From Pseudorhodoplanes sinuspersici (lineage in GTDB: Bacteria > Pseudomonadota > Alphaproteobacteria > Rhizobiales > Xanthobacteraceae): a stretch of DNA of 50,729 bases. A program made the position numbers and the translations under genes. The notes below the pieces were generated by a model that searched no databases, was not told the DNA's origin, and saw only the letters and a program-made list of their open reading frames with translations. Location of the stretch: the NCBI GenBank assembly GCA_945862935.1, contig CAMBBO010000002.1, positions 1-50,729 on the forward strand. The letters run 5' to 3'. Within the stretch, counting starts at the first letter, position 1, and each line of letters begins with the position of its first letter. Below are positions 41,183 to 50,694 of this stretch, in pieces.

Positions 41183-42943
41183 ATGCCTGCTACTCTCCGA
41201 CAGCCTCCGTTTGCCGTGCTGCTGCTCCTTGTCTGGCTCGCGGCCGCATCCGGGCTGATGCTGGAAAACTGGGCCGATACCGGCCGCACGCTGCTCGACA
41301 CCGACGATGCGATGCGCCTGACGCAAATGAAGGCGTGGCTTGCCGGCCAGGGCTGGTTCGACCTGCATCAATCGCGGCTACAGCCACCGCACGGCTATGA
41401 CTCGCACTGGTCGCGCCTGATCGACGCAGGACTTGCCGGCCTCTTTTTCGCCTTCCGAATTTTTGCCGCGCCCGATTTTGCGGAACGCCTGATGCGCGCG
41501 ATATGGCCGCTGCTCTGGCTGCTGCCAACAATGGCAGGCATGGCTGCGATTGCGTGGCGGCTGGCCGGACGCGAAGCAGCGCTTGTTGCGCTTGTGCTCG
41601 CGCTAGTTGGCGTGCCGGCCTATCAGCAATTCACGCCGGGCCGCATCGATCATCACAACGTGCAGATCGCGCTGACTATGCTCACGGTCGCGGCCACGGT
41701 CTGGTCGGACCGTTTTCCGCTTGCCGGATTCGCAGCAGGCTTTTCGACCGCAGCGGCTCTCGCCATCGGCTATGAGGCGCTTCCGTATCTTGCAGCCTGT
41801 GGTCTTGCTTTCGTCATCCGTTTCGTCGCCGATCTGAAAGGCACGCGCGCCTTGCGTAACTATGCGCTGGCACTCGCCGCCGGATCGGTTGCATTCTTTC
41901 TGGTCAGCGTTCCGCCCGAACACTGGACGCGGCCGCTCTGTGACGCTGTCGCGATAAACGCGGTTGCGGCGATTGTCGCCGGATCGCTCGTGCTCGCGGG
42001 TGCCGCGCAAATCGTGCCGGTGCGCGAACAGCCGCGCGTCGGCGTGGTTGTGTTCGCTGGCCTCGTCATGCTTGCCGTTGGAATTGCGTTTGAGCCGCGT
42101 TGCCTGAAAGGTCCCTATGCCATGGTGGACCCGGCGGTGTGGCCGATCTGGCTGTCGGAAGTTCGCGAGATGCAGCCCTTGCTGCGCGTGTTCGAGATCA
42201 ATCCGCTGACCGCGACGGCTATCGCAGCGTTTCCTTTCGCAGGCGTGCTGGCGAGCATTTCGCTCTGGCACGATCAGCGGACCCGTAACGATTACGGCAC
42301 GCTGGTCGCGCGCACAGTCTTTCTGATCGCCGTGCTGACGACGCTGCTTGCGATCCGAGCCTATTCCTACGCCATCTGGCTTGGCATGCCGATCGTGGCC
42401 GCGGCGGCGCTGAAACTTTTTGACCTGTTGAAGCTTCGCACCTTGGGCGGCCGCGCCTTCGCGTCGCTCTTGTTGACGCCGCTCGCCTTGTCATCCGGAG
42501 CGATTGGCGTTGCGAGCGCGGCAGGATTTGACGACCGCGACAGCTTCGCGCGCCCGGCGTCCCGCGCTTGCTTTGAGACGGCGAATTACGCCGCGCTGTC
42601 GGATATTCCTCCCGGCCTGATCGTCGGCGATGTCAGTTACGGTCCCTTCGTTCTGGCGCTAACCCACCATCGCGTGCTGGCCGCGCCGTACCATCGGTTG
42701 ACCGTCGGGATTACCGCAACGCACCACATCCTCACATCCAGGCCCGATATCGCAGAGGAAATGGCGCGCGGTGTCGGCGCGCAATACATTCTGGCCTGCG
42801 GGCTGCGTCCGCCGGACGGGATTGCCGCCCAGGACCTCGCTTCAAGCCTGTGGGGCCAGTTGCAGGCGGGTCAGGTTCCTGAATGGCTGGAGCCGGTGCA
42901 GCTTCGCGATACGGTCCTCAAGGTCTATCGCATCCGCGGCTGA
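41183..42943 (+). CDS. Large polytopic membrane protein, STT3/PglB-like GT-C fold (inferred)
   Basis: 586 residues. The first periplasmic loop has DTDDAMRLTQMKAWLAGQGW and GYDSHWSRLIDAG, resembling the DxD-type metal site of STT3/AglB oligosaccharyltransferases; FTPGRIDHHNVQIALTMLTV follows as in that superfamily. About 12 helices precede a soluble C-terminal domain of ~150 residues (SDIPPGLIVGDVSYGPFVLA ... HHILTSRPDIAEEMARGVGA) without a recognised WWDYG motif. Such proteins are usually left as hypothetical in Hyphomicrobiales. Inferred role: glycan transfer to a lipid or protein at the periplasmic face. Confidence 0.7.
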   Translation: MPATLRQPPFAVLLLLVWLAAASGLMLENWADTGRTLLDTDDAMRLTQMKAWLAGQGWFDLHQSRLQPPHGYDSHWSRLIDAGLAGLFFAFRIFAAPDFAERLMRAIWPLLWLLPTMAGMAAIAWRLAGREAALVALVLALVGVPAYQQFTPGRIDHHNVQIALTMLTVAATVWSDRFPLAGFAAGFSTAAALAIGYEALPYLAACGLAFVIRFVADLKGTRALRNYALALAAGSVAFFLVSVPPEHWTRPLCDAVAINAVAAIVAGSLVLAGAAQIVPVREQPRVGVVVFAGLVMLAVGIAFEPRCLKGPYAMVDPAVWPIWLSEVREMQPLLRVFEINPLTATAIAAFPFAGVLASISLWHDQRTRNDYGTLVARTVFLIAVLTTLLAIRAYSYAIWLGMPIVAAAALKLFDLLKLRTLGGRAFASLLLTPLALSSGAIGVASAAGFDDRDSFARPASRACFETANYAALSDIPPGLIVGDVSYGPFVLALTHHRVLAAPYHRLTVGITATHHILTSRPDIAEEMARGVGAQYILACGLRPPDGIAAQDLASSLWGQLQAGQVPEWLEPVQLRDTVLKVYRIRG

Positions 42944-42976
42944 GGGTCTCAAAGCCTTGGGGAATGGCCATAAGTC

Positions 42977-43004
42977 CTTGCGGCTTAAAGTCCCTCTCCT
43001 ATAT
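42977..43004 (+). promoter_or_regulatory. RpoH (sigma-32)-type promoter of dnaK
   Basis: CTTG at 42977-42980 and CCTATAT at 42998-43004, 17 bp between, fit the alphaproteobacterial heat-shock pattern CTTG-N17-CYTATnT. The leader to the dnaK ATG would be about 130 nt and contains a 6-bp GGATCG / CGATCC hairpin (43050-43077). Confidence 0.6.
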
Positions 43005-43142
43005 GAGCCATGACGCCGCAGAGGGGCGCGGCTGAAGTTTAATTTGTGGGGATCGGAAACGGGTGAGCGGTCGATCCGCAAAACCCATCCGGGTGCCGAA
43101 AGGGCCTGGCCGGTCTGCCTGAACGAGAGGGATTGAAAGACC

Positions 43143-45068
43143 ATGGCTAAGGTCATCGGCATCGACCTCGGCACCACGAATTCGTGTGTGGCCGTGATGG
43201 AAGGAAAAAGTCCGCGCGTCATCGAGAACGCAGAAGGCGCGCGCACCACGCCGTCGATCGTCGCGTTTTCCGACGACGGTGAGCGTCTCGTCGGCCAGCC
43301 GGCCAAGCGCCAGGCGGTGACGAATCCGGAACGCACCATTTTCGCGGTGAAGCGCCTCATCGGCCGCCGCTACGACGATCCGATGGTCGAGAAGGACAAG
43401 AAACTTGTCCCGTACAAGATCGTCAAAGCCAGCAATGGCGACGCATGGGTCGAGGTCGACGGCAAGGCGTATTCGCCGTCGCAGATTTCAGCCTTCATCC
43501 TGCAGAAGATGAAAGAGACGGCGGAAGCCAATCTCGGCCACAAGGTCGAGCAGGCGGTCATCACCGTTCCGGCGTACTTCAACGACGCGCAGCGCCAGGC
43601 GACCAAAGACGCCGGCAAGATCGCGGGCCTTGAAGTCCTGCGCATCATCAACGAGCCGACCGCGGCCGCACTCGCTTACGGCCTCGACAAGACCAAGACC
43701 GGCACCATCGCGGTGTACGATCTCGGCGGCGGTACGTTCGATATTTCAATTCTGGAAATCGGCGACGGCGTGTTCGAGGTGAAGTCGACGAACGGTGACA
43801 CGTTCCTCGGCGGCGAAGACTTCGACATGCGTCTGGTCAGCTATCTCGCCGACGAATTCCAGAAGGAGCAGGGCATCGACCTGCGCAAGGACAAGCTCGC
43901 GCTGCAGCGGCTGAAGGAAGCCGCCGAAAAAGCGAAGATTGAGCTGTCGTCCACGACGCAGACCGAAATCAACCTGCCCTTCATCACCGCGGATGCCTCG
44001 GGTCCGAAGCATCTGACCATCAAGCTCACGCGCGCGAAGTTCGAGGCGCTGGTGGACGATCTCGTCCAGCGGACCGTCGAGCCGTGCCGCGCCGCGCTGA
44101 AGGATGCGGGCCTGTCGGCTGCCGAGATCAATGAAGTCGTTCTTGTCGGCGGCATGTCGCGCATGCCGAAGGTGCAGGAAATCGTGAAGCAGTTGTTCGG
44201 CAAGGAGCCGCACAAGGGCGTGAACCCGGATGAAGTCGTTGCGGTCGGCGCGGCCATTCAGGCCGGCGTGCTGCAGGGCGACGTCAAGGACGTGCTGCTG
44301 CTCGACGTGACTCCGCTTTCGCTCGGCATCGAGACGCTGGGCGGCGTGTTCACGCGGCTTATCGACCGCAACACCACGATCCCGACCAAAAAGGCGCAAG
44401 TCTTCTCGACGGCTGACGACAATCAGGGTGCCGTGACGATCCGCGTTTTCCAGGGCGAGCGCGAGATGGCGGCCGATAACAAGATGCTCGGCAATTTCGA
44501 CCTCGTCGGAATTCCACCGGCGCCGCGCGGTGTGCCGCAGATCGAAGTGGCGTTCGACATCGACGCGAACGGCATCGTCAACGTCCACGCCAAGGACAAG
44601 GGCACCGGCAAGGAGCAGCAAATCCGCATCCAGGCATCGGGTGGTTTGTCCGAAGCCGACATCGACAAGATGGTGAAGGACGCCGAAGCCCACGCGGAGG
44701 ACGACAAGAAGCGCAAGGCCGCAGTTGAAGCAAAGAACCACGGCGAAGCCCTCGTCCATGCCACCGAGAAAGCATTGTCCGAGCACGGTTCGAAGGTTGA
44801 CGACGCAACCCGTTCGTCGATCGAGAACTCGATGGCCGATCTGAAGGAAGCGCTGAAAGGCGACGATTCCGAAGTGATCGCCACAAAGACGAATGCGCTT
44901 GCTCAGGCTTCGATGAAGCTCGGCGAGGCGATGTACAAGCAGCAGGCCGATGCCGAAGGCGGCAGCGATCATGACAGCGCGACCGGCGCTGACGGCAAGA
45001 AGGAAGACGTTGTCGACGCGGAGTTCACCGAAGTCGACGACGACAAGAAGAACAAGAAGTCGGCTTAA
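43143..45068 (+). CDS. dnaK: Molecular chaperone DnaK (Hsp70)
   Basis: 641 residues, full length. ATPase signatures [35 protein letters not shown] and [20 protein letters not shown]; interdomain linker [16 protein letters not shown]; substrate domain; acidic C-terminal tail ([20 protein letters not shown]). It binds exposed hydrophobic peptides with DnaJ and GrpE. Preceded by an RpoH-type promoter and followed by a hairpin before dnaJ. Confidence 0.98.
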   Translation: MAKVIGIDLGTTNSCVAVMEGKSPRVIENAEGARTTPSIVAFSDDGERLVGQPAKRQAVTNPERTIFAVKRLIGRRYDDPMVEKDKKLVPYKIVKASNGDAWVEVDGKAYSPSQISAFILQKMKETAEANLGHKVEQAVITVPAYFNDAQRQATKDAGKIAGLEVLRIINEPTAAALAYGLDKTKTGTIAVYDLGGGTFDISILEIGDGVFEVKSTNGDTFLGGEDFDMRLVSYLADEFQKEQGIDLRKDKLALQRLKEAAEKAKIELSSTTQTEINLPFITADASGPKHLTIKLTRAKFEALVDDLVQRTVEPCRAALKDAGLSAAEINEVVLVGGMSRMPKVQEIVKQLFGKEPHKGVNPDEVVAVGAAIQAGVLQGDVKDVLLLDVTPLSLGIETLGGVFTRLIDRNTTIPTKKAQVFSTADDNQGAVTIRVFQGEREMAADNKMLGNFDLVGIPPAPRGVPQIEVAFDIDANGIVNVHAKDKGTGKEQQIRIQASGGLSEADIDKMVKDAEAHAEDDKKRKAAVEAKNHGEALVHATEKALSEHGSKVDDATRSSIENSMADLKEALKGDDSEVIATKTNALAQASMKLGEAMYKQQADAEGGSDHDSATGADGKKEDVVDAEFTEVDDDKKNKKSA

Positions 45069-45078
45069 AAGGAAATCG

Positions 45079-45115
45079 ACGGCCCTCGTCTTCGCAGACG
45101 GGGGCCGTTCGTCTT
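45079..45115 (+). terminator. Intercistronic attenuator between dnaK and dnaJ
   Basis: A 13-bp stem (ACGGCCCTCGTCT / AGACGGGGGCCGT, one G-T pair) with a TCGC loop is followed by TCGTCTTT, 15 bp before dnaJ. It probably reduces dnaJ relative to dnaK. Confidence 0.65.
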
Positions 45116-45129
45116 TCTGAGCAAGAAGA

Positions 45130-46281
45130 ATGTCAAAACGCTGCTTTTACGAAACGCTTGAAGTCGAACGAAGCGTCGACGATGGCCAGATCAAGACGGC
45201 CTTCCGCAAGCTCGCGATGAAATGGCACCCGGATAAAAATCCGGGCGATCAGGCATCCGAAAACCGCTTCAAGGAAATCAACGAAGCCTACGAAATTCTG
45301 AAAGACCCGAACAAACGGGCTGCCTACGACCGCTTCGGTCACGCCGCGTTTGAGCAGGGCGCGGGCGGCGGCGGCGCGCACGGCTTCGGAACAGATTTCG
45401 CCTCGACCTTCGCCGACATCTTTGAAGGCGTGTTCGGCATGGGCGGTGCTGCCCGCCAGCGCAGCGCATCGGGGCGCGAGCGTGGTGCTGATCTTCGCTT
45501 CAATATGGAAATCACGCTGGAGGATGCGTTCGCGGGAAAAACCGCGGAGGTCCGCATTCCGACTTCGGTGGTGTGCGAAACTTGCTCCGGCACGGGCGCG
45601 AAGGCAGGCACCAAGCCGAAGACCTGCCAGCATTGCGGTGGTCAGGGCAAAGTGCGCCACGCGCAAGGCTTCTTTACGCTCGAGCGTACTTGTCCGATCT
45701 GTCAGGGACGCGGCCAGGTAATCGAGGACCCATGCCCAAGCTGTTCCGGCTCTGGCCGTGTCACGCGCGAACGCACCTTGTCGGTCAACATCCCGGCAGG
45801 GGTCGAGGACGGCACGCGCATTCGTCTTGCCGGTGAAGGTGAAGCGGGATTGCGCGGCGGGCCTTCGGGCGATCTCTATATTTTTCTCGGTATTGCGCCG
45901 CACGCGTTTTTCCAGCGCGACGGTGCGGACCTGCATTGCCGCGTTCCCATCTCGATGGTGACAGCGGCCATCGGCGGAGACTTCGAAGTCCCGACCATCG
46001 AGTCAGCCAAGAGCCGGGTCAAAGTTCCGGCTGGCACCCAGTCCGGCCGCCGCTTCCGCCTGCAGAGCAAGGGAATGCCGGTTCTTCGTTCGCGCCAGAC
46101 CGGGGATATGTACGTTCAGGTCGTGGTCGAAACGCCCCAGAACCTGACAAAGAAACAACGCGATTTGCTTGCGGAATTCGAAAAGCTCTCGTCGAAGGAG
46201 ACTCATCCAGAATCCGCGAGTTTCTTCTCCCGGGTCAAGGACCTGTTCGATGGGCTGGGAAGCAGAGCAAATTCCTCGTAA
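45130..46281 (+). CDS. dnaJ: Chaperone co-factor DnaJ (Hsp40)
   Basis: 383 residues. J domain with HPD at 33-35, Gly/Phe-rich stretch 75-105, zinc-finger domain with all four CxxCxGxG repeats (Cys 149/152, 166/169, 188/191, 202/205), and C-terminal peptide-binding domains. Complete type I DnaJ. Stimulates DnaK ATPase and delivers substrates. The start at 45130 has GAAGA-type purines upstream. Confidence 0.97.
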   Translation: MSKRCFYETLEVERSVDDGQIKTAFRKLAMKWHPDKNPGDQASENRFKEINEAYEILKDPNKRAAYDRFGHAAFEQGAGGGGAHGFGTDFASTFADIFEGVFGMGGAARQRSASGRERGADLRFNMEITLEDAFAGKTAEVRIPTSVVCETCSGTGAKAGTKPKTCQHCGGQGKVRHAQGFFTLERTCPICQGRGQVIEDPCPSCSGSGRVTRERTLSVNIPAGVEDGTRIRLAGEGEAGLRGGPSGDLYIFLGIAPHAFFQRDGADLHCRVPISMVTAAIGGDFEVPTIESAKSRVKVPAGTQSGRRFRLQSKGMPVLRSRQTGDMYVQVVVETPQNLTKKQRDLLAEFEKLSSKETHPESASFFSRVKDLFDGLGSRANSS

Positions 46282-46351
46282 CTTGACGTGATCTGTCTCT
46301 GACGATACGGCTCGCATTCGCGAGTGTCCGCGCTCCTTCGGCGTCACTTGA

Positions 46352-47239
46352 ATGCAAATGCAGTTACCGGAAAAGCGCGACAAGAAGCGCATCAACCTCG
46401 AAGACGAGGTAAAGCAGTTCCGGGCGTGGCTCACGACGCGTTTGCAGAAGCAGCCCGGCAAGAACGCCAAGACCAAAAGCACCAAGAAGCCAATCAATTT
46501 CGACGACGAGGTCAAACTCGTCCGTGCCTGTCTCGCGACGCACCTTCACATGCCCACGCCGACGCCGGCCGGTGTCGCAAAAAAGCGCATCAATTTCGAC
46601 GACGAGGTCAAACTCGTCCGTGCGTGGATCGAAAAGCGCTTGCAGCCGCTGCCGAAGGACAAGAAGAAAAGCGACCGTCTCGACGACGAAGTCCGATTCA
46701 TAAAAACATGGCTCGAGAAACCACTCGACATCGGCGCGGTATCGCCTTCGAGCCGGATGCTCGCGCGCACGATGGCGCGCTACGTCGACCCGAAATCGCA
46801 CGGCCCGGTTATCGAACTTGGACCGGGCACAGGCCCGGTTACGGAAGCCTTGGTCGAGCGCGGGATCGATCCGTCGCGTCTGGTCCTCGTGGAATTCGAT
46901 CCAGTCTTCTGCAAATTGTTGCGTGCGCGCTACCCCAAGGCAACGATTGTTCAGGGCGACGCTTACCGGCTGAAGCTGACGCTCGATCATCTCATGCAGG
47001 AACCCGCCGCCGCCGTGGTGTCGAGCCTTCCGCTGCTCACCAAACCAATCCGCACACGATTGCGTCTGGTACACGATGCGATGGCGCTGATGCAGCCTGC
47101 GGCGCCGTTCATTCAATTCACCTATTCGATGACGACCCCGCCGATTCCGAAGCGCACACTTGGCCTGAAAGCCGAAGCTTCCGATCGCATCTGGATGAAC
47201 CTGCCGCCCGCCCGCGTGTGGAGCTTCCGGCGGGCGTAA
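46352..47239 (+). CDS. pmtA: Phospholipid N-methyltransferase PmtA with fourfold N-terminal helix
   Basis: 295 residues; Rhizobium-type PmtA is about 200. The C-terminal 190 residues are Pmt[35 protein letters not shown] motif [15 protein letters not shown] (residues 153-167), [11 protein letters not shown] and a final [13 protein letters not shown]. It methylates phosphatidylethanolamine to phosphatidylcholine with SAM. The first 107 residues hold three extra copies of the initial amphipathic helix: 12-32 ([20 protein letters not shown]), 46-66 ([20 protein letters not shown]) and 78-98 ([20 protein letters not shown]); the family's own copy is at 107-126. Linkers are Lys/Pro rich. In Agrobacterium PmtA this helix binds anionic membranes. 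No Shine-Dalgarno is obvious; Met3 is an alternative start. Confidence 0.88.
   Translation: MQMQLPEKRDKKRINLEDEVKQFRAWLTTRLQKQPGKNAKTKSTKKPINFDDEVKLVRACLATHLHMPTPTPAGVAKKRINFDDEVKLVRAWIEKRLQPLPKDKKKSDRLDDEVRFIKTWLEKPLDIGAVSPSSRMLARTMARYVDPKSHGPVIELGPGTGPVTEALVERGIDPSRLVLVEFDPVFCKLLRARYPKATIVQGDAYRLKLTLDHLMQEPAAAVVSSLPLLTKPIRTRLRLVHDAMALMQPAAPFIQFTYSMTTPPIPKRTLGLKAEASDRIWMNLPPARVWSFRRA
46384..46741 (+). repeat. Tandem in-frame repeat, four units, within pmtA
   Basis: Units start near 46384, 46487, 46583 and 46669, at steps of 34, 32 and 28 codons. Units 2 and 3 share 35 identical bases (46493-46527 and 46589-46623); units 1 and 4 are diverged. Conserved protein core is DDEV-x-x-x-[RK]-[AT]-[WC]-[LI]. 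Confidence 0.9.
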
Positions 47240-47310
47240 GCCCGCCATTCCCTCGTGGAAACCGGGCCTTCCGGCTTCGCGATGCGCGGCGGATGGGCTA
47301 AACCACGCTC

Positions 47311-47901
47311 ATGCCCGCCCCCAAAATCCTTGTTTTCGCAGGCTCGATCCGCACCGGATCGTTCAACGCAAAGCTTGCCGCGCTTGCGGCCAAGGAGCTT
47401 TCGATCGCGGGTGCCGAGGTGACGCGCATATCGCTCGTCGATTATCCGATGCCAATCTACGACGGCGATCTGGAAGCGCGCTCCGGTCCGCCCGAGAACG
47501 CCACCAAGCTCAAGCAGATGATGATGCTGCATCAAGGCGTGTTCATCGCAAGCCCCGAATACAACGCGTCGGTCACACCGCTCCTGAAGAATACCATCGA
47601 CTGGATTTCGCGCGTGCGCGGAATGCGCGAGCAGCCGCTCGCCGCCTACAAGAACCGGGTCTTTGCCATCGGCGGCGCGTCCAACGGACAATATGGCGCG
47701 ATGCGTTCGCTGCTGGCGCTGCGTCAGGTTTTGGAAATTGGCTGCGGCGCGATGGTGATCCCGGAACAGATCGCGGTGAACAAGGCGGCCGAGGCGTTCG
47801 ACGATATGGAAAATCTCAAAGACGAAGCGACAGCAGCGCGGCTGAAGGCCGTGTTGCAGCGGCTGATGGATGTCGCGCAATGGGCCGGAGGAGGCCAATG
47901 A
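47311..47901 (+). CDS. NADPH-dependent FMN reductase family protein
   Basis: 196 residues, flavodoxin-like. [17 protein letters not shown] is the FMN phosphate loop, [21 protein letters not shown] the isoalloxazine-contact segment, and [21 protein letters not shown] follows, as in ArsH/ChrR/azoreductase-type quinone reductases. Probably two-electron reduction of quinones for oxidative-stress protection. Its stop overlaps the start of pyrF (ATGA). Confidence 0.92.
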   Translation: MPAPKILVFAGSIRTGSFNAKLAALAAKELSIAGAEVTRISLVDYPMPIYDGDLEARSGPPENATKLKQMMMLHQGVFIASPEYNASVTPLLKNTIDWISRVRGMREQPLAAYKNRVFAIGGASNGQYGAMRSLLALRQVLEIGCGAMVIPEQIAVNKAAEAFDDMENLKDEATAARLKAVLQRLMDVAQWAGGGQ

Positions 47902-48596
47902 CGATCGCGCCGGAGGATCGGTTGATCGTCGCGCTCGATCTTCCGGGTGTCGCGCAGGCCGAGGCGATGATTGCAAAACTCGGCGACAGCGTGACCTTTT
48001 ACAAAATTGGCTATCAGCTCGCCTTCGCGCATGGTTTGACGCTGGCGGAAAAGCTCGCGGCGTCAGGCAAGAAAGTGTTTATCGATCTCAAGCTGCACGA
48101 CATCGGCAATACGGTCGCGGGCGGTGTGTCGAGCGTTGCGAAACTTGGCGGCACGTTCCTCACCGTCCACGCCTACCCGCAGACGATGAAAGCCGCGGTC
48201 GAAGCGCGGCGCGGAACGAATTTGAAAATCCTCGCTGTGACGGTTCTGACGTCCTACGACCAAAACGACCTCGGCGAGGCGGGTTATGCTGGCTCGGTCG
48301 CCGACCTCGTGAAGACGCGCGCGTTGCAGGCAAAATCAATCGGCATCGACGGTCTGGTCTGTTCGCCCGAGGAAGTGAGCGCCGTGCGCGCCATCGTCGG
48401 CAACGACATGGTGCTGGTGACGCCCGGCATTCGTCCCGCAGGCGCGGCAGTTGGCGACCAGAAGCGCATCATGACGCCATCGAAGGCAATCGCTGCGGGC
48501 GCCGATTATCTCGTGGTCGGGCGTCCGGTGACGGAAAGTGCCGATCCGAGAGCCGCCGCCGACGTCATCGTCGCGGAAATCGCGAATACGATTTAA
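47898..48596 (+). CDS. pyrF: Orotidine-5'-phosphate decarboxylase PyrF
   Basis: 232 residues from ATG 47898, with GGAGGAGG just upstream and a 4-bp ATGA overlap with the previous gene; an in-frame upstream start at 47880 is rejected. Catalytic motif [13 protein letters not shown] (Lys and Asp network), [18 protein letters not shown] and [10 protein letters not shown] for phosphate binding. Converts OMP to UMP. Confidence 0.97.
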   Translation: MTIAPEDRLIVALDLPGVAQAEAMIAKLGDSVTFYKIGYQLAFAHGLTLAEKLAASGKKVFIDLKLHDIGNTVAGGVSSVAKLGGTFLTVHAYPQTMKAAVEARRGTNLKILAVTVLTSYDQNDLGEAGYAGSVADLVKTRALQAKSIGIDGLVCSPEEVSAVRAIVGNDMVLVTPGIRPAGAAVGDQKRIMTPSKAIAAGADYLVVGRPVTESADPRAAADVIVAEIANTI

Positions 48597-48619
48597 TTCT
48601 CATGGAGAGCACCAAAAAA

Positions 48620-48922
48620 ATGGCGAAGGGATATTGGGTTGCGAATATCGATGTGACTGACATGGATGGTTATAAGCTCTACGCCGTTGCCAATGCAGAG
48701 CCGTTCCGGAAATACGGCGCAAAATTTTTGACGCGGGGTGGAAAATCGGAGCACGTAGAGGGGCAACTGCGCTCTCGCATCGTGGTTATCGAATTTCCGG
48801 ATTATCAGGCTGCATTGGATTGCTATCATTCACCGGAATATCAGAAGGCAAAGGTGCTCCGCATTGGCAAAGGGGTCGGCGAGATTACTGTCGTCGAGGG
48901 CTACGACGGCGCGCAGCCTTGA
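48620..48922 (+). CDS. DUF1330 family protein
   Basis: 100 residues from ATG 48620, with GGAGAG 10 bp upstream; an ATG at 48602 would add six residues. MAKGYWVANIDVTDMDGYKL is the family's N-terminus and RIVVIEFPDYQAALDCYHSPEY its conserved core of a ferredoxin-like fold. Cytoplasmic, function unknown. It sits 23 bp after pyrF and 59 bp before dapB, as in related genomes. Confidence 0.92.
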   Translation: MAKGYWVANIDVTDMDGYKLYAVANAEPFRKYGAKFLTRGGKSEHVEGQLRSRIVVIEFPDYQAALDCYHSPEYQKAKVLRIGKGVGEITVVEGYDGAQP

Positions 48923-48981
48923 TGGCTGACAGCGCGCCCGCCTGCGGTTATACCCCGCGCAGGATTTTCGGAGGCTGACAA

Positions 48982-49797
48982 ATGGCCGATATGCGGCTCG
49001 TGGTGGCGGGTGCGGGCGGACGCATGGGGCGCACGCTCATCCGTGCGCTTGCCGAAGTCGAGGGCGTCACGCTCGGCGGCGCGTTTGAAGCCGAAGGCTC
49101 TGCCGTGATCGGCAGCGACAGCGGCGAACTCGCGGGCCTCGGCAATAACGGCATTGCCGTTACGGTTAATCCGGAGGCGCTGCTCGCGAATGCCGACGGA
49201 CTGATCGATTTCACCATTCCCGCAGCAACCCTTGCGCTTTCCGAACTGACCGCGCGGCGCGGCTGCGTTCATATCATTGGTACGACCGGGATGAGCGAAG
49301 GCGACGACGCGGCGCTCGCCGCTGCCGCGAAGCGCGCGATCATCGTGAAATCCGGCAACATGAGTCTCGGTGTTAATCTTCTGGGTGCACTGGCGAAGCG
49401 CGTTGCCAAGACGCTTGGCGATGATTTCGACATTGAAATTCTCGAAATGCATCACAACAAAAAGATCGACGCGCCGTCCGGCACCGCGCTGCTTCTCGGG
49501 CAGGCGGCGGCGGACGGGCGAGGGATCAAACTTGCCGGGCATTCGGTGCGTTCGCGCGATGGCCATACCGGGGCGCGCAAGGCCGGCGATATCGGCTTTG
49601 CCACGCTGCGCGGCGGCTCCGTGGTCGGCGAGCATTCGGTGATTTTCGCAGGCCATGCCGAACGCATCGAACTCACCCACAAGGCTGAGGACCGGATGAT
49701 TTTCGCGCGCGGCGCGCTGCATGCGGCGTTGTGGGCGCGGACGCAAAAGCCCGGCCTCTATTCGATGATGGATGTGCTTGGACTGAAAGATTTTTAA
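48982..49797 (+). CDS. dapB: 4-hydroxy-tetrahydrodipicolinate reductase DapB
   Basis: 271 residues, GGAGG 7 bp upstream of the [20 protein letters not shown] is the NAD(P)-binding loop, [11 protein letters not shown] the nicotinamide region, [21 protein letters not shown] the substrate signature with the catalytic His and Lys. Second dedicated step of diaminopimelate/lysine synthesis. Confidence 0.97.
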   Translation: MADMRLVVAGAGGRMGRTLIRALAEVEGVTLGGAFEAEGSAVIGSDSGELAGLGNNGIAVTVNPEALLANADGLIDFTIPAATLALSELTARRGCVHIIGTTGMSEGDDAALAAAAKRAIIVKSGNMSLGVNLLGALAKRVAKTLGDDFDIEILEMHHNKKIDAPSGTALLLGQAAADGRGIKLAGHSVRSRDGHTGARKAGDIGFATLRGGSVVGEHSVIFAGHAERIELTHKAEDRMIFARGALHAALWARTQKPGLYSMMDVLGLKDF

Positions 49798-49808
49798 GTG
49801 AGGTTCTT

Positions 49809-50048
49809 GTGACTATCCGCGCTGGCCGAGTGTCGCACTGGATCGGGATTGTTCTGGCGCTGCCGCTTGCCGTGTTGACCGCAATCGAAATCGTAAGCTG
49901 GACGCGCGGCGGCTATCCCCCGACCGTCGGAATAAGCGAAGTGCTTTTCGTTATTGGAGCCGTGCTGATCGCGATGCTGTCAATCTACGCGATGTGCAGG
50001 GCCATCGGCTTCGTCGCCGTCAGGTTAGCCCGTCGGGATTCACGCTAA
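49809..50048 (+). CDS. Small two-helix membrane protein
   Basis: 79 residues from a GTG at 49809, chosen because GAGG lies 5 bp upstream and because the longer frame overlaps dapB. Two hydrophobic helices: [20 protein letters not shown] and [20 protein letters not shown], with a basic C-terminus ([11 protein letters not shown]). No family recognised. It lies between dapB and gpmA and is probably co-transcribed with them. Confidence 0.7.
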   Translation: MTIRAGRVSHWIGIVLALPLAVLTAIEIVSWTRGGYPPTVGISEVLFVIGAVLIAMLSIYAMCRAIGFVAVRLARRDSR

Positions 50049-50059
50049 AGGGAATGACT

Positions 50060-50680
50060 ATGGATCGCTTGCTTGTTCTCGTTCGTCACGGCCAGAGCGA
50101 ATGGAATCTGAAAAACCTGTTCACTGGCTGGAAGGACGTCGACCTCACCGAGCAAGGCGTTAATGAAGCGCGCGAGGCGGGGCGCAAGCTTAAGGCGCAG
50201 GGCCTTGCCTTCGATGTGGCGTTCACGTCCGTCTTGAAGCGCGCACAGCGTACGCTCGACCTGATCCTCACGGAGATGGGCGCAAGCGGCGTCCCCATTA
50301 TGCGCGATCAGGCTTTGAACGAGCGTCACTACGGCGACCTCGTCGGCATGAATAAGGACGACGCGCGCAAAAAGTGGGGCGAGGAGCAGGTGCTGCAATG
50401 GCGCCGCTCCTACGATATCCAGCCGCCCGGTGGTGAAAGTCTGAAAGACACGGTCGCGCGCACCCTGCCTTATTTCATTCAGGAGATACTGCCGCGTGTG
50501 CTGCGGGGTGAGCGCACCATTGTGGCCGCGCACGGCAATTCGCTGCGCGCGCTGGTGATGGTGCTGGAGCGGCTTTCGCCCGACGGCATCCTCAAGCGCG
50601 AACTCGCGACCGGCGTGCCGATCGTTTATCGCCTGAACGCCGATTCCACCGTCGCTTCGCAGCTTGATCTGGCCGCATGA
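50060..50680 (+). CDS. gpmA: 2,3-bisphosphoglycerate-dependent phosphoglycerate mutase GpmA
   Basis: 206 residues from ATG 50060, 6 bp after AAGGGA; an ATG at 50054 is too close to it. [21 protein letters not shown] holds the phospho-His, [15 protein letters not shown] and [16 protein letters not shown] the other active-site residues. Interconverts 3- and 2-phosphoglycerate in glycolysis/gluconeogenesis. Confidence 0.97.
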   Translation: MDRLLVLVRHGQSEWNLKNLFTGWKDVDLTEQGVNEAREAGRKLKAQGLAFDVAFTSVLKRAQRTLDLILTEMGASGVPIMRDQALNERHYGDLVGMNKDDARKKWGEEQVLQWRRSYDIQPPGGESLKDTVARTLPYFIQEILPRVLRGERTIVAAHGNSLRALVMVLERLSPDGILKRELATGVPIVYRLNADSTVASQLDLAA

Positions 50681-50694
50681 GCGGACAAGTCCGC
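50681..50694 (+). terminator. Short hairpin directly after gpmA
   Basis: GCGGAC / GTCCGC arms with a 2-nt centre begin at the base after the stop codon. No T-run follows; possibly a 3'-end stabiliser or weak terminator. Confidence 0.3.
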
